A stretch of DNA of 33,980 nt from a virus: IMG/VR virus record IMGVR_UViG_3300025818_000085, positions 1-33,980 of that record; one strand, given 5' to 3'. Positions 1 to 8,526 of the stretch are shown here, one piece after another. The notes below the pieces were generated by a model. That model did not search any database. It was not told the DNA's origin and worked only from the letters and a program-made list of their open reading frames with translations. The first letter of the stretch is position 1. Each line of letters starts with the position of its first letter. The position numbers and the translations under genes are program-made.

Positions 1-431
1 TGCGACGTTCGCTGAATTTGAATCGGCGCAACATCCGGGTGCACTAAAATTAAAGTGTCCGCTGATTGCGTAAAATCCATCTCTTGTATTTGCGCTAACG
101 TTAACGTGGATACCGGCGAGCTGCTAACCGTCGCTTGCAAAACATCATCCTTATACACTTTAAACTCGCCAGCAGTAAACACCAACAAATATGTTTGAAT
201 GTTATTAAACTCAAAATTAATCAAGCGAGCTTCTTGGTTCGACGTCGTCGCCGCAACATACTCTAACCCTTCCCGTCGAAACGCATACCCCTCTGGGCTT
301 ACGTACACGTTCCTCAATTGCTTAGCCGAATCTGCATACCGCTCCCGCCGAATATCCATAATCGACGTAGGGCTAATCTCGCCCCCCACGAACGATCGTT
401 GTGCGGCTATAAGTTTTGTTTTACGCGCCAT
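1..431 (-). CDS. Tail tube / nozzle protein (T7 gp12-like), C-terminus cut by window edge
   Basis: Only the first ~143 codons are present; the gene runs off the left edge. The start (ATG at 431-429) shares its A with the TAA stop of the upstream gp11-like gene, so the two are translationally coupled. The N-terminus reads FVGGEISP followed by an Arg-rich stretch, YVSPEGYAFRREG and then strand-rich sequence. This matches the conserved opening of tail tubular B / stabilisation-type proteins of podoviruses (GGE-SP, then N-x-x-x-x-P-G-R-R-G). The family forms the distal tail nozzle below the gp11 ring. The call rests on that N-terminal pattern plus position directly after gp11; the rest of the protein cannot be inspected. 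Confidence 0.7.
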   Translation of the reverse strand, partial: MARKTKLIAAQRSFVGGEISPTSIMDIRRERYADSAKQLRNVYVSPEGYAFRREGLEYVAATTSNQEARLINFEFNNIQTYLLVFTAGEFKVYKDDVLQATVSSSPVSTLTLAQIQEMDFTQSADTLILVHPDVAPIQIQRTS

Positions 432-994
432 TAGCCCCTAACCGCAAGGTAGCTCTGCGTTCCCGGTGCTGTTCCTGTCCCCCCTGAATTTTGAGAATCT
501 ATTAACTTAGCGTCAATCAATTGCTGTTTTAATAGATTGCCATAGACCACCGCTTTATCTGAGTCTTCTTGCAATGAAATAGCTAATAGTCGAGCCATAG
601 CAAACTCAAGCGCACGGGCAAAATACGCTGGGAACTTATTTTCGGGCGGGGAGAACGCATACGTGATTTTTAATGCCGTTGCGTTACAGTATATTTTATC
701 CTCGTGAATCTCGTAATCTAACGTCGGCGGATCTTTCTTAATCAGCCGTAAATAGTTAGCTGGCAACTGAAACGCCGAAGAAAACCCATATAGCGGAGTG
801 GCCGCTAATTTATTAAGCTCAACTTGGTTAATCGCAAACCGCCAAGGATGGCTCTGTAACAAGCCATCCTTAGTTGTGTCATACAACGCTTTACATAGTT
901 TAGCCTCACGCGTACTATCTGAAAACGACGTGATCTCGTCAGCTCCAATTAGAAGTAGCGCGGCCGTACACAAGCTAACTTTTGTAAGCGTCAT
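431..994 (-). CDS. Tail tubular protein A / head-tail adaptor (T7 gp11-like)
   Basis: 187 aa, close to T7 gp11 (196 aa). The N-terminal pattern CTAALLLIGADEITSFSD, then an Ala/Cys/Leu helix and LLQSHPWRFA, is characteristic of the gp11 family (small residue-rich helix, then L-x-x-HPW-F-A). Members form the ring between the portal and the gp12 nozzle. The ATG at 994 is 5 nt after the previous stop, and the gene shares one base with the gp12-like gene (TAATG). Its place after capsid and before gp12 is the usual podovirus order. Family assignment is by motif and synteny. Confidence 0.8.
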   Translation of the reverse strand: MTLTKVSLCTAALLLIGADEITSFSDSTREAKLCKALYDTTKDGLLQSHPWRFAINQVELNKLAATPLYGFSSAFQLPANYLRLIKKDPPTLDYEIHEDKIYCNATALKITYAFSPPENKFPAYFARALEFAMARLLAISLQEDSDKAVVYGNLLKQQLIDAKLIDSQNSGGTGTAPGTQSYLAVRG

Positions 995-999
995 ATGCT

Positions 1000-1275
1000 C
1001 TAGTCTGTGTCAGTAGCTGTGATAACAAGCCCATCGGTTACGTCAACGACGCCACCAGTGTTGCTGTTAACAACGTTAAAACTGTGAACGGGCGTACCGC
1101 CAGTTGAAGACACAACAAGAATTATGTCGTTCACTTTCAAGTTTACAGACCGATCATTAAAATACCCGGCTGCTCGAATTACAGACAACGCATCGGGCGA
1201 GCTGTAAATAAACAAATCGGGAGTCTCTTGTCCGTACTGAGTGATCGCTTTAAACGAATTAATATCAAATGCCAT
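1000..1275 (-). CDS. Small head-associated protein of unknown function
   Basis: 91 aa, no Cys, rich in Val, Asn, Asp and Gly, and predicted all-beta by eye. The N-terminus FDINSFKAITQYG followed by DALSVIRAAGYFND and VNDIILVV resembles short proteins often encoded directly downstream of phage capsid genes. In those, a 'GYF' turn precedes a 'GD-I' strand, and they are sometimes proposed as decoration or head-fibre-like proteins. A good Shine-Dalgarno (AAGGAGGACAGG) precedes the ATG at 1275. It lies 13 nt after the capsid stop, so it is likely co-expressed at high level. The decoration role is inference from position and size only. Confidence 0.65.
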   Translation of the reverse strand: MAFDINSFKAITQYGQETPDLFIYSSPDALSVIRAAGYFNDRSVNLKVNDIILVVSSTGGTPVHSFNVVNSNTGGVVDVTDGLVITATDTD

Positions 1276-1288
1276 TTACCTGTCCTCC

Positions 1289-2134
1289 TTATGTCTCGTC
1301 AGTAGTAATTTTAACGACACCTAACTGATCGATAACGCCAGCTTCGGCCGAAAAATACATAACAATCTCGTCAGATATAATATTTGCATTATATTCTACT
1401 CGCATCGTAAAGTCTCGGTTCATTACATACCCAACCGCGCTCTTCGCATACGCAAAGTTTGTTCGGTCATTAGTAGCCAAAGGCAACCCGCCTTCATCTC
1501 CGTTATTGCCAATAAATTTAAAATCAAACCCGTAAAAGCTGGCGATACTGCCGTTAACCAAAGTTTTGACCGCGCTCGTATCAATCGTTTTTACGTCAGT
1601 TTCTTGAGTTAAGTGGTGCTTACCTCGCACTCCCGCAACAATGTAGCGAGAATCCTCGTCAACCCCGTCCTCGTCAAGCAATAGTGCTGATTGAGCAATC
1701 ATTGCAACGTTTAGGTTATCGTTACTACCAGATATGTTTTTAGCAACAGTTTTTGACGGAGAAGACGCAACCAAAGCGTCAATGATAATCTGATCTTCTT
1801 TTCGGCGACAAGCTCCGGTAATTGCCGGTTTTAACTCCGCAAGCGCATCGTAGGGAACTTCGCTTTTTAGAAAATCATCACACTGAACACGACCTGCGTA
1901 TCGTTTGATTGTGATTGTTACTTTAGTGACCGGGGGGTTACTAACTAAAACTTCCGTAGCAACAGCGTGCTCGGTCATTCGCATCGCTCCGTATTTTGTA
2001 AACTGATGCGACTCTCCGCCTGTAGTTTTAACCCGTACGGTATCTCTTAACTTCCCACCAGTTTCAATAAATTCATGATGAACATCCGCTTCAAATGTTT
2101 TGAATTGGACTGTGTTTAAAATATTATATGACAT
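1289..2134 (-). CDS. Major capsid protein
   Basis: 281 aa. It forms the icosahedral head shell; an HK97 fold is expected for tailed phages. N-terminus MSYNILNTVQFKTFEADVHH, then TVRVKTTGGESHQFTKYGAM and AGRVQCDDFLKSEVPYDALAELKPAI. This is the pattern of the podovirus/siphovirus 'phage capsid protein' family, in which an early helix binds a T-x-x-G-E-x-x-F-x-K-Y-G strand. The central YIVAGVRGKHHLTQETDVKT and C-terminal strands fit a full-length, untruncated protein. Shine-Dalgarno GAGGAT lies upstream of the ATG at 2134. It follows the scaffold gene after a 161-bp gap, the only sizeable gap in this operon, which may allow separate control of capsid expression. Confidence 0.85.
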   Translation of the reverse strand: MSYNILNTVQFKTFEADVHHEFIETGGKLRDTVRVKTTGGESHQFTKYGAMRMTEHAVATEVLVSNPPVTKVTITIKRYAGRVQCDDFLKSEVPYDALAELKPAITGACRRKEDQIIIDALVASSPSKTVAKNISGSNDNLNVAMIAQSALLLDEDGVDEDSRYIVAGVRGKHHLTQETDVKTIDTSAVKTLVNGSIASFYGFDFKFIGNNGDEGGLPLATNDRTNFAYAKSAVGYVMNRDFTMRVEYNANIISDEIVMYFSAEAGVIDQLGVVKITTDET

Positions 2135-2211
2135 GGTTTATCCTCAATTCTTAACAACTAGTACAACAATCGAATTGGGTTATCGCCACTTAGCGGGCCT
2201 CATCTGCCATT

Positions 2212-2231
2212 TAAAGTTTGGGTCAACTTTA
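2212..2231 (-). other. Hairpin in the capsid 5' intergenic gap
   Basis: In the 161-bp gap between scaffold and capsid, TAAAGTT (2212-2218) and AACTTTA (2225-2231) form a perfect 7-bp stem with a 6-nt loop. On the minus strand no T-run follows, so it is not a classic terminator. It could be a processing site or a stabiliser of the capsid mRNA. The rest of the gap is AT-rich with no recognisable gene. Confidence 0.35.
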
Positions 2232-2295
2232 GCTTTTATGGGCTTCGTAAAAAGGTTACCATAAAAAAACTACAAATAGTATAACTTACTTTTTT

Positions 2296-3069
2296 TTAAT
2301 TGTCAAGTTTTGTACCCTTCGCAACAAAGTAATTTCGCATCTTACTTAAATACTCTTTTTGTTTGTCCGGGTACGCCTCAAACAAATGCTCGTTTTCTTT
2401 CTGATACTTTCTGGCTTCGATTAAAAGTTCGTCAGCCGATTGTTTTGGGGATGCGGCTGCGTTGCCGGATGGAATAGTTAAATTCTGTTTAACTAGATTT
2501 CGGTGTAAAAAATCCAAGGCCTCTCCACTCACCGCTATACTATCCAGTATTTTCTGGTCGGCTTCGCTTAGGCCTCTCTTATAGTTATTAAGCTCACCAA
2601 GCACTTGTTCTTTTCGATGCCCAAGTTTTAACAGCTCGTCTTCGGGTTTAATTTTCGCCGCTTCTATTGACTCTAAATAACTTTCTAGTACCCCTTCCGC
2701 TTGCTCTTTATTTAATCCGTTTTTCTTAAAAACTTCTGCAAGATATGGCAAGTCTAAAGTTTCGCTTAACTCTTTGTACTTTTCCAGTTGCCCGCCTTCT
2801 TCAAAATTAAAATCGTAATCTTCTGGGACTTTATATTTATCCTCGACCTCTTTAATGTTTTTCCGCAATTCCCCAATGTATTTACTCTGTTCGCTATACG
2901 CCGCCGCTAGATCGCCAGCGGTTTTATACTTACCCCCCAATAAATCCGCAGTTTCCGTCTCCGCACTAACACCTTCTGCCGGTGCTTCTACACTTTCTGC
3001 TTGCGCGTTTTCTGTTTCCACTGCTTCTGCCGTTTCTACATTTTCCGTTGGGGTTTCAAGTAATGACAT
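2296..3069 (-). CDS. Capsid assembly scaffold protein
   Basis: 257 aa, strongly acidic N-terminus (about 40 residues of Glu/Ala/Thr/Val low complexity). Then LLGGKYKTAGDLAAAYSEQ and a long Lys/Glu-rich helical middle (KNIKEVEDKYKVPEDYDF). 'LxGKYKTxxDLxxAY' followed by 'P-x-x-Y-x-F' is a hallmark of scaffolding proteins of T7-like and other tailed phages. It guides capsid shell assembly and leaves or is degraded before packaging. It sits between portal and capsid as expected. The ATG at 3069 overlaps the preceding TAA by one base (TAATG), indicating coupling. Confidence 0.85.
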   Translation of the reverse strand: MSLLETPTENVETAEAVETENAQAESVEAPAEGVSAETETADLLGGKYKTAGDLAAAYSEQSKYIGELRKNIKEVEDKYKVPEDYDFNFEEGGQLEKYKELSETLDLPYLAEVFKKNGLNKEQAEGVLESYLESIEAAKIKPEDELLKLGHRKEQVLGELNNYKRGLSEADQKILDSIAVSGEALDFLHRNLVKQNLTIPSGNAAASPKQSADELLIEARKYQKENEHLFEAYPDKQKEYLSKMRNYFVAKGTKLDN

Positions 3070-3317
3070 TAATTAGCCTCCTTAGCTTTATTTTTCACTT
3101 GCTCTAAAAGTCGTTTAAGTTGTCGTACTACACTGTTCTGTCCTTCTCGTTGTGCTGCTGCCATTAAAGTATTGCCACTATCCGGGTGCACCATTTGAAT
3201 AACTGGTTTTCCGATTGTGTTTTCTTCCAAGATTTTCAACGCTTGTTGCCCGTCCGGGGTTCTAAGTAGCCGAATTAACACTAGTTTTTCGTCTTCACTA
3301 AACGGTATTTGTATCAT
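3069..3317 (-). CDS. Small protein of unknown function between portal and scaffold
   Basis: 82 aa, mostly alpha-helical. It has a polar N-terminus with SEDEKLVLIRLLRTPDGQQALKILEE and a basic C-terminal helix (VRQLKRLLEQVKNKAKEAN). The ATG overlaps the portal stop (ATGA, 3314-3317) and its own stop overlaps the scaffold start. It is therefore embedded in the morphogenesis operon and presumably acts in head assembly. I recognise no named family. Confidence 0.7.
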   Translation of the reverse strand: MIQIPFSEDEKLVLIRLLRTPDGQQALKILEENTIGKPVIQMVHPDSGNTLMAAAQREGQNSVVRQLKRLLEQVKNKAKEAN

Positions 3318-4918
3318 TGCGCTGCCTCTGGCGTTTGTTGACCTAGTTGTTGCTGCGCCATGCCAATGATGTTCTGTTGAATTTGAGCCGATTGCTCCTC
3401 TGTTGGTACAAGTCCCGCCGGTAAACTTAAATGTGTGGCGATTTTACGTGCGTATTCTGCTGTGTTTAACACCGTCTCTAACATTTCGGGGCCTTTAATT
3501 TCCATCATGTGCCGTGAATAGCGCATTAGATTGAGTATCTCTTCCTCCTCTTGCAACGTAGCCAGCGGGGACAGACTCTGAACATTAATCTCAAGCCCAT
3601 TTACACGGAATGGACCCAGATCTACGACCGGGTTGCCCGCTGGGTAGTTCACCTTTTCTAAGGTTTTCAACGACACGTCAATCGTTTTGGCCACAAGCTC
3701 TCTAAACAACCGCCCAAACGAAGAACCCGATCGATTAGCATATTCTTGCTGCCGAATCGTTTGCTCGGTAGCCGTCTTTACTGGCGCATCAATCGGGCCT
3801 AGCGGATCGGTAAATAATATTTCGTTAATGTTTTTCCGCAAGTCCTCAACAATAATTCGCTGTAAATTAGAATACGGGGGTGGGTTTAGGTATTGAATTT
3901 TTGGCCCCGCCATATCCCAGTACACCGGTATCGCAATACCCGGTTCAAGTTTCATGTTCTCTAAACTCATAACGCCATCGTCACCAACAAGCAACGGCGG
4001 CTGCCCAGTCATTGCTGCTGCTTTTAAGTCAAATTCTATCGACTTGTTAAGCGTTTTAATATCGGGCAATGCATACAGAAGCGGCCCCCTGCCATACCAC
4101 TCGCCAGCAACCACTGACCATCGAAACACCACCCACGGTAAAAACTCTTCGTCGCGCTCCACAAGTAAATGATCGCCTTTGGTCGCCAAAATACAATACT
4201 TAAACCCCATAACCTTTTCAGTTTTTTGCACTCCGTCGATCATATAGGTTGCCGTAACTTCCGCCGGATACATACCCTCTATCAGCTCGCACTCGTCCAT
4301 TTGTTTTTCTTCTGGGTAGGCGTCTTGCATCTCTTTTGGTATTTTTGCATCCGGCCACGTTTCCATAATGTTTCGGTATTGTACTTTCATTTTTCGAAAC
4401 ACAGTATCTACTGTGTTATCGGCCCCTGTTGCTATGTATAGCTTAGCAATTGGCACCGCTTCCACCAGTAGTGGCTGCTTAATGGTTCCGGGTCGGATAA
4501 GTAAAGCTCCTGTACCGGCCGCAACGTCATACAACGCTTCGGACACTGCTTGATCAAACGACGACGCATGAAGACACTCAAACAACGTTTCCTCTATGGT
4601 TTCTAGATCTGCAAGTGTTTCGGCGTCTTCTTTCTCGTTTTCCCCTTTTAAAAACATCCCCGCTTTTAATCGAGCCCACTTTTTCATTGGCGGCACCAAC
4701 ACGTTTTGGATATTCGACACGAATTTTTGAGTCCCGTTTACTGCGGTTGAATCAAAAACAATTTGAGCGTTATCCCGCTTAGACCCCTTAACCGTTTCAC
4801 TAAATAAATTGCGCTGTGGCATACAATACTCGTACACTTCTTCATACGTCGAGTCCCATTGTTGCTTGCGCGACTCAAGTGTTTTAAACGTCGCTAAAAA
4901 CTTTTCTTTGACGTTCAC
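3314..4918 (-). CDS. Portal protein (T7 gp8-like head-to-tail connector)
   Basis: 534 aa, very close to T7 gp8 (536 aa). The start is GTG at 4918-4916, overlapping the previous TGA (GTGA), with AGGTG upstream; no nearer ATG fits. Family features seen in order: an N-terminal helix with R-x-x-W-x-x-x-Y-E-Y-x-P, then FDSTAVNGTQKFVSNIQNVLVPPMKKWARL, a 'GTGALLIRPG' turn near residue 140, 'WSVVAGEWYGRGPL' and 'TATEQTIRQQEYANRSG' in the clip/stem region. It forms the dodecameric ring at the packaging vertex, binds the terminase and then the gp11-like adaptor. Confidence 0.92.
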   Translation of the reverse strand: MNVKEKFLATFKTLESRKQQWDSTYEEVYEYCMPQRNLFSETVKGSKRDNAQIVFDSTAVNGTQKFVSNIQNVLVPPMKKWARLKAGMFLKGENEKEDAETLADLETIEETLFECLHASSFDQAVSEALYDVAAGTGALLIRPGTIKQPLLVEAVPIAKLYIATGADNTVDTVFRKMKVQYRNIMETWPDAKIPKEMQDAYPEEKQMDECELIEGMYPAEVTATYMIDGVQKTEKVMGFKYCILATKGDHLLVERDEEFLPWVVFRWSVVAGEWYGRGPLLYALPDIKTLNKSIEFDLKAAAMTGQPPLLVGDDGVMSLENMKLEPGIAIPVYWDMAGPKIQYLNPPPYSNLQRIIVEDLRKNINEILFTDPLGPIDAPVKTATEQTIRQQEYANRSGSSFGRLFRELVAKTIDVSLKTLEKVNYPAGNPVVDLGPFRVNGLEINVQSLSPLATLQEEEEILNLMRYSRHMMEIKGPEMLETVLNTAEYARKIATHLSLPAGLVPTEEQSAQIQQNIIGMAQQQLGQQTPEAAQ

Positions 4919-5121
4919 ACAACACCTCGCTCAGACGTTGACAACAGCGACCGTCGTCCTATTGTTCCGCGTCTTAAAGCCAACAAAGCCGTAGTATTTT
5001 CAAGCGCAATTTGCTCGCGCTGTGCTCGGCTTTCTTCTTCTTGTTTTTTCAACTGTTCCTGTTGCATTTCTAATTGCTGACGCTGTACTGAGTCGTCGTA
5101 TTTTGGTCCGCCGCCACCCAT
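4915..5121 (-). CDS. Small Gln/Glu-rich coiled-coil protein
   Basis: 68 aa. A Gly-rich start (MGGGGPK) is followed by a continuous charged coiled coil (QRQQLEMQQEQLKKQEEESRAQREQIALE) and an Arg-rich tail. Small proteins of this composition often lie just before podovirus portal genes; their role is not established. The start is supported by a strong Shine-Dalgarno (GGAGGT) 5 nt before the ATG at 5121. It overlaps the upstream gene by 52 nt in another frame and the portal GTG by 4 nt. Confidence 0.65.
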   Translation of the reverse strand: MGGGGPKYDDSVQRQQLEMQQEQLKKQEEESRAQREQIALENTTALLALRRGTIGRRSLLSTSERGVV

Positions 5122-5561
5122 AGTTTACCTCCATGTTTTCTATTTGCCAAACGTATTTTGCCACCGTTTAGCACCAACCACCGGTACAAACTGTACGGCG
5201 TGAACGCATAATTAGTTACTCCTAGTGCCATTTTAACTATACTAACACATCCGGGTATAATATTTCCAATATGAACCCCCAACTTACAATTTTTTTCCTC
5301 GGTTTCATATTCGACGATTAAATATTTTGGCCGGTTAAAATATTGGGCCAGAACTTCCTCAGCCGTTTGATTTTCGTATAGTTTAGTGTTTATATTAAAC
5401 CCTGTATAATCAATAGCCACCGTGTGCGGACTGATCGTTCGTAACGCAAACACGTGCTGAATATTACGGTTTAGAAGTTTTTTTAAGAGCCGCATAGTTG
5501 GGTGCTTTGTAGGCCCAATGCGTCGAAACACCACGTACCATTTAATTTTTTTCATGCCCAC
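5070..5561 (-). CDS. Conserved phage protein of unknown function between terminase and portal
   Basis: 163 aa, basic. The most distinctive stretch is IPGCVSIVKMALGV followed by TPYSLYRWLVLNGG (about residues 103-132). A Cys-x-x-x-V-K-x-x-L-G then T-P-x-x-L-Y arrangement recurs in phage proteins encoded beside terminases. A thiol-hydrolase-like fold is conceivable from the Cys and the upstream His, but I cannot show it. Start choice is uncertain: GTG at 5561 or ATG at 5555 two codons later; neither has a strong Shine-Dalgarno. It begins 6 nt after the terminase stop. Confidence 0.6.
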   Translation of the reverse strand: MGMKKIKWYVVFRRIGPTKHPTMRLLKKLLNRNIQHVFALRTISPHTVAIDYTGFNINTKLYENQTAEEVLAQYFNRPKYLIVEYETEEKNCKLGVHIGNIIPGCVSIVKMALGVTNYAFTPYSLYRWLVLNGGKIRLANRKHGGKLWVAADQNTTTQYSVSN

Positions 5562-5567
5562 AGTATA

Positions 5568-6986
5568 CTAAAATATTTTAAATTTTGGAAGCACCGTCGG
5601 CTTTTGCATTTTTTCGTTTCGACCTAACATTGTTTTATGCTCGCCCCCGCCCAACAACGCATACTGCAACGCATCGTGTGGGTGGCTAAATCGGTTTTTT
5701 TCCGGCTCCAATTTATACTTGGCCTCGCCCCCAACGTTCAATCGCTTATAGTGATACCCGCCATTAAAGCCTCGGCGCACCATAGGAGCTTTCTGCCGGC
5801 TTACTACAATTCCCGGGAGGCCATTGCTCGACCGCAACAACGGCGACAATACCGCTTCTCGGCGAACCTCAAACTTATTGGACGGTGCGGGTCGAATAAA
5901 TAAGTTTTCTTTCTTAAACAAATCAAACGCTGTAATCCCTTGCTGATCCCTAAAGCCACCTGACGGATCGCCCCATAACTCAGTATTCGCTTGGCTATAC
6001 TCTTTAGTCAAATACTTATTCAGATTTCTAGCAAAGTCTTGGAGCGGCCACGTCTCACCATCGGGCGTTAAAAATTCATCAATCACCCGCCATCGCCCAA
6101 AAGGGTCTCTCTGAGCCATAACTGCCGACGGGGTGAGTCCAAAGTCCACGCCCACAATTAGCGGCAATACCGAGTCATACTTCACATCCGCACTTGAATG
6201 TGTGGCGTCCACATAATTGTCCCCATACACCGGCTTGCCCTCTTGTATAAACCCATACTTTCCATGAACGTACACATCAATCCATTCTTGAGGCTTGCCC
6301 GCCATCATGTTGTTATAATAACCGGGCGGTAAATTTTCCACATTCTCTGCGCCTTCACTTAACCCAGACGGTTGATCAAAAAACACCCACCCCTCCGGCT
6401 GTTGAATTTCAGCCATGTTGTACCACCAGCTAGAATCATCGGGCGGGTTAGTATCCGCTATAACACCAAACCGAGTCGGCCACTGCCCCTCAAAACCTTC
6501 GGGCTTCTCTCTGTGCGACGGATACCGACCTACCCGCCCCGTAGCCGCGTCTAAAATTTCCTTCAAAATATAACGCGCCTCGTTAAACCAGATCATTGTA
6601 GCTTCTAACGACAATAATTTTTTAACGTCTTCCGGACGGTCTAACGCTAAAAAAATAACTTCTGACTCCACATCGTCAATCTTAATATGATGCGAGATCG
6701 GCGGCTTTCGGTTTACCTTGCCAAACACTTCTTCTGGGAACCAGTCCAGCCAAGTCTTTAACGTCGTCGTCTCAAGCTCCGGTGCCGTATTCCTAACCAC
6801 GATATGCCGCGTCCGGCGAATCCCGTCTTTTGATTTTGCTTGAGTCTTCATAACCACAAACAACTCAAAACACATACCCACCGACTTCCCAGAGCCAATC
6901 GGCCCTTTCACACCTCGGAAAAAAGCATCCGAGTTATGAAACTTCGAAAGCGTTGGCGAAGCCTTATAGTTTAATTCAAAGTTCAT
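5568..6986 (-). CDS. terL: Terminase large subunit (DNA packaging ATPase/nuclease)
   Basis: 472 aa. The motor pumps the genome into the prohead and cuts it. Walker A is GPIGSGKS (residues 28-35); Walker B is the hydrophobic strand MIWFNEA (131-137) with the catalytic Glu. The RNase H-like nuclease domain follows, with acidic residues at GVDFGLTPS (D281) and LWGDPSGG (D340) and a C-terminal HPHDALQYA motif near 443-451. All key residues are present. The ATG at 6986 directly abuts the previous stop. It is placed after the small terminase and before the portal. Confidence 0.93.
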   Translation of the reverse strand: MNFELNYKASPTLSKFHNSDAFFRGVKGPIGSGKSVGMCFELFVVMKTQAKSKDGIRRTRHIVVRNTAPELETTTLKTWLDWFPEEVFGKVNRKPPISHHIKIDDVESEVIFLALDRPEDVKKLLSLEATMIWFNEARYILKEILDAATGRVGRYPSHREKPEGFEGQWPTRFGVIADTNPPDDSSWWYNMAEIQQPEGWVFFDQPSGLSEGAENVENLPPGYYNNMMAGKPQEWIDVYVHGKYGFIQEGKPVYGDNYVDATHSSADVKYDSVLPLIVGVDFGLTPSAVMAQRDPFGRWRVIDEFLTPDGETWPLQDFARNLNKYLTKEYSQANTELWGDPSGGFRDQQGITAFDLFKKENLFIRPAPSNKFEVRREAVLSPLLRSSNGLPGIVVSRQKAPMVRRGFNGGYHYKRLNVGGEAKYKLEPEKNRFSHPHDALQYALLGGGEHKTMLGRNEKMQKPTVLPKFKIF

Positions 6987-7415
6987 TTACTTTTTAGGCG
7001 CCCAATCTGCAAGCGTTTTGAAGTCGGCAAAAGGGTCAGGTTCTTCCCATCCCTCAAACGCACCTGTTTTAAATCGACGAGCGAATTCCATCTCTCTATC
7101 GCCAAACTGATTTAAAACTTCTGTTGAAACCTCATCTTCCAAATTGTAATAAGAATTATAGTACGGAACAGAGGCCATTAGCCAATCCTCACCGACAGAA
7201 CCATCCGGCATCCGAGCTACAAATACTAGCACGAGTTTTGAGTCTGGTATGCAAACCGCGCTCCTGAAAATTATAAAATATTTATCTGTTAACCCACATA
7301 TCGGAAAGTTAGTTGAGTTCCAACACTTAAACTTAGCTCTTAATTGAGGGCCATACTTTTCAGCCCGAGTACGAAATTCTAACTTCTTTTGCGTTTCTTC
7401 TTTCAATTCGATCAT
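6987..7415 (-). CDS. Unknown protein, member of a three-copy small family in this phage
   Basis: 142 aa. The core GLTDKYFIIFRSA followed by LVLVFVARMPDGSVGEDW is shared in pattern with the next gene (AVSDDFLVLR then YYRIYPRTAKGDI) and with the gene at 27018-27368 (AVTDKYFVIEWF then RCFIYGRQPDGTLGD). I infer a small beta-sheet domain ending in a turn. No enzyme motif is visible. It overlaps its upstream neighbour by ATGA and abuts terL, so it is co-expressed with packaging genes. Function unknown. Confidence 0.6.
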   Translation of the reverse strand: MIELKEETQKKLEFRTRAEKYGPQLRAKFKCWNSTNFPICGLTDKYFIIFRSAVCIPDSKLVLVFVARMPDGSVGEDWLMASVPYYNSYYNLEDEVSTEVLNQFGDREMEFARRFKTGAFEGWEEPDPFADFKTLADWAPKK

Positions 7416-7765
7416 GTTTCACTCTCCAAATTGGAGAGCTCATTCGGGTAGGGCCACTCCTCCCATTTTTCTTTTATCTTTTCTGGCGGAAAATCTTTAG
7501 GGCTCCGTATGGCCCCCCAACTTACATAAAACTCTTTAAATTGAAGCTCCTGGGCTATGTCGCCCTTGGCCGTTCTGGGGTAAATTCGATAATATCGGAA
7601 GTCATTCGGCGCCCTAAGAACTAAAAAGTCATCACTAACCGCCACCGTGAACTCCCATAAACTTTTCGGAACTCGATTTGCCGCCAACCACTCCTCCCGT
7701 TCAATCTGTTTAATTATAGTTTTGTCCTTCCGCAACCACTGAAATAGTTTAATTTTTATCCGCAT
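7412..7765 (-). CDS. Unknown protein, second member of the same small family
   Basis: 117 aa with a basic N-terminal helix (MRIKIKLFQWLRKDK). The family core follows: LWEFTVAVSDDFLVLR (about 36-51) and YRIYPRTAKGD. The C-terminus is Trp/Glu/Pro rich (EKWEEWPYPNE). Overlap with its neighbours (4 nt downstream, 17 nt upstream) puts it in the small-to-large terminase segment. The N-terminal Arg/Lys helix also resembles that of the 27018 paralogue (INWFRKKKLIEK), supporting shared ancestry. Function unknown. Confidence 0.6.
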   Translation of the reverse strand: MRIKIKLFQWLRKDKTIIKQIEREEWLAANRVPKSLWEFTVAVSDDFLVLRAPNDFRYYRIYPRTAKGDIAQELQFKEFYVSWGAIRSPKDFPPEKIKEKWEEWPYPNELSNLESET

Positions 7766-7991
7766 TTTCTGCCTTTTTAGCCCGTGTGCGTTTTGGCTGT
7801 AAAACCTTCGCCTGATACGCTTCCTTATCGTGCGGGTTTAAATTCGCCCACGCCAAAATAGACGACACAGGCCGCGGCTCGCCACAAACATCACACTCCC
7901 TCAAAACCAAATTCGGATTAACAAACCCCTTATCCAACACGCCGCCATTAGCCGTTGCGCACCGAATACAAATAACCTGAATCTTAGACAT
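7749..7991 (-). CDS. Small zinc-ribbon-like protein
   Basis: 80 aa. Two Cys pairs, C-I-R-C (about residues 8-11) and C-D-V-C (34-37), are spaced like a zinc ribbon or treble-clef knuckle. A basic tail follows (PKRTRAKKAENADKN). Such small metal-binding proteins can bind nucleic acid, but no specific role can be read from the sequence. It overlaps the small terminase gene by 8 nt and the next gene by 17 nt. Zinc binding is inferred from spacing only. Confidence 0.6.
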   Translation of the reverse strand: MSKIQVICIRCATANGGVLDKGFVNPNLVLRECDVCGEPRPVSSILAWANLNPHDKEAYQAKVLQPKRTRAKKAENADKN

Positions 7992-8526
7992 CTATAACTT
8001 CTCCTTTTTCTTGCTTAACCGATCCTAAATCAATGTTTATGTTTATCTGAGTCTTACTACCAGTATCCTCCACACCACCATGTCCTGTAAACCTCATCTT
8101 ATTACTCACCATACTCGCCAACGCCCCCGACACCCGAGAATCCCCCTCCTCAAACCGCTTCATCAACGACTGCAACACCTCCTCAAACTGCCCCGCCGCA
8201 ATCTTAGCATCCAACATCACCGCCTTCACATACGTCTTATGAATACTAACCACAACCTCCTCAATATGCGGCTTTTTTAACCACGTCGCAGCCACCCGCT
8301 TATCAACCCCAGCCGCTTTCGCCGCCTTGTCCGGGTCCAACGTCTTCTTATACTCCTCTAAAAAAGCAATTTGTGCCATCGTATACGCATAATGCTCTGG
8401 TATTTGTACCGGCATACTCCTATCCGCTACCAACTCCACCGGAGGGCTACCCTTATCCGCCTCCTTAAATTTCTTTTTTACACGAGCCATAACGTCCTTA
8501 TCTATCTTTTTACTACTCTCTTTCAT
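7984..8526 (-). CDS. terS: Terminase small subunit
   Basis: 180 aa. It recognises the packaging start site and stimulates the large subunit. A helix-turn-helix is visible around residues 50-90: AQIAFLEEYKKTLDPDKAAKAAGVDKRVAATWLKKPHIEE. This is the usual 'F-x-x-x-Y-x-x-x-x-x-x-x-A-A-x-A-G-x-x-x-x-x-x-W' terminase layout. A helical oligomerisation segment and a polar C-terminus (KTQININIDLGSVKQEKGE) follow. It is the first gene of the leftward structural operon, as in many phages, with terL four genes downstream. No strong Shine-Dalgarno is seen before the ATG at 8526. Confidence 0.8.
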   Translation of the reverse strand: MKESSKKIDKDVMARVKKKFKEADKGSPPVELVADRSMPVQIPEHYAYTMAQIAFLEEYKKTLDPDKAAKAAGVDKRVAATWLKKPHIEEVVVSIHKTYVKAVMLDAKIAAGQFEEVLQSLMKRFEEGDSRVSGALASMVSNKMRFTGHGGVEDTGSKTQININIDLGSVKQEKGEVIDV

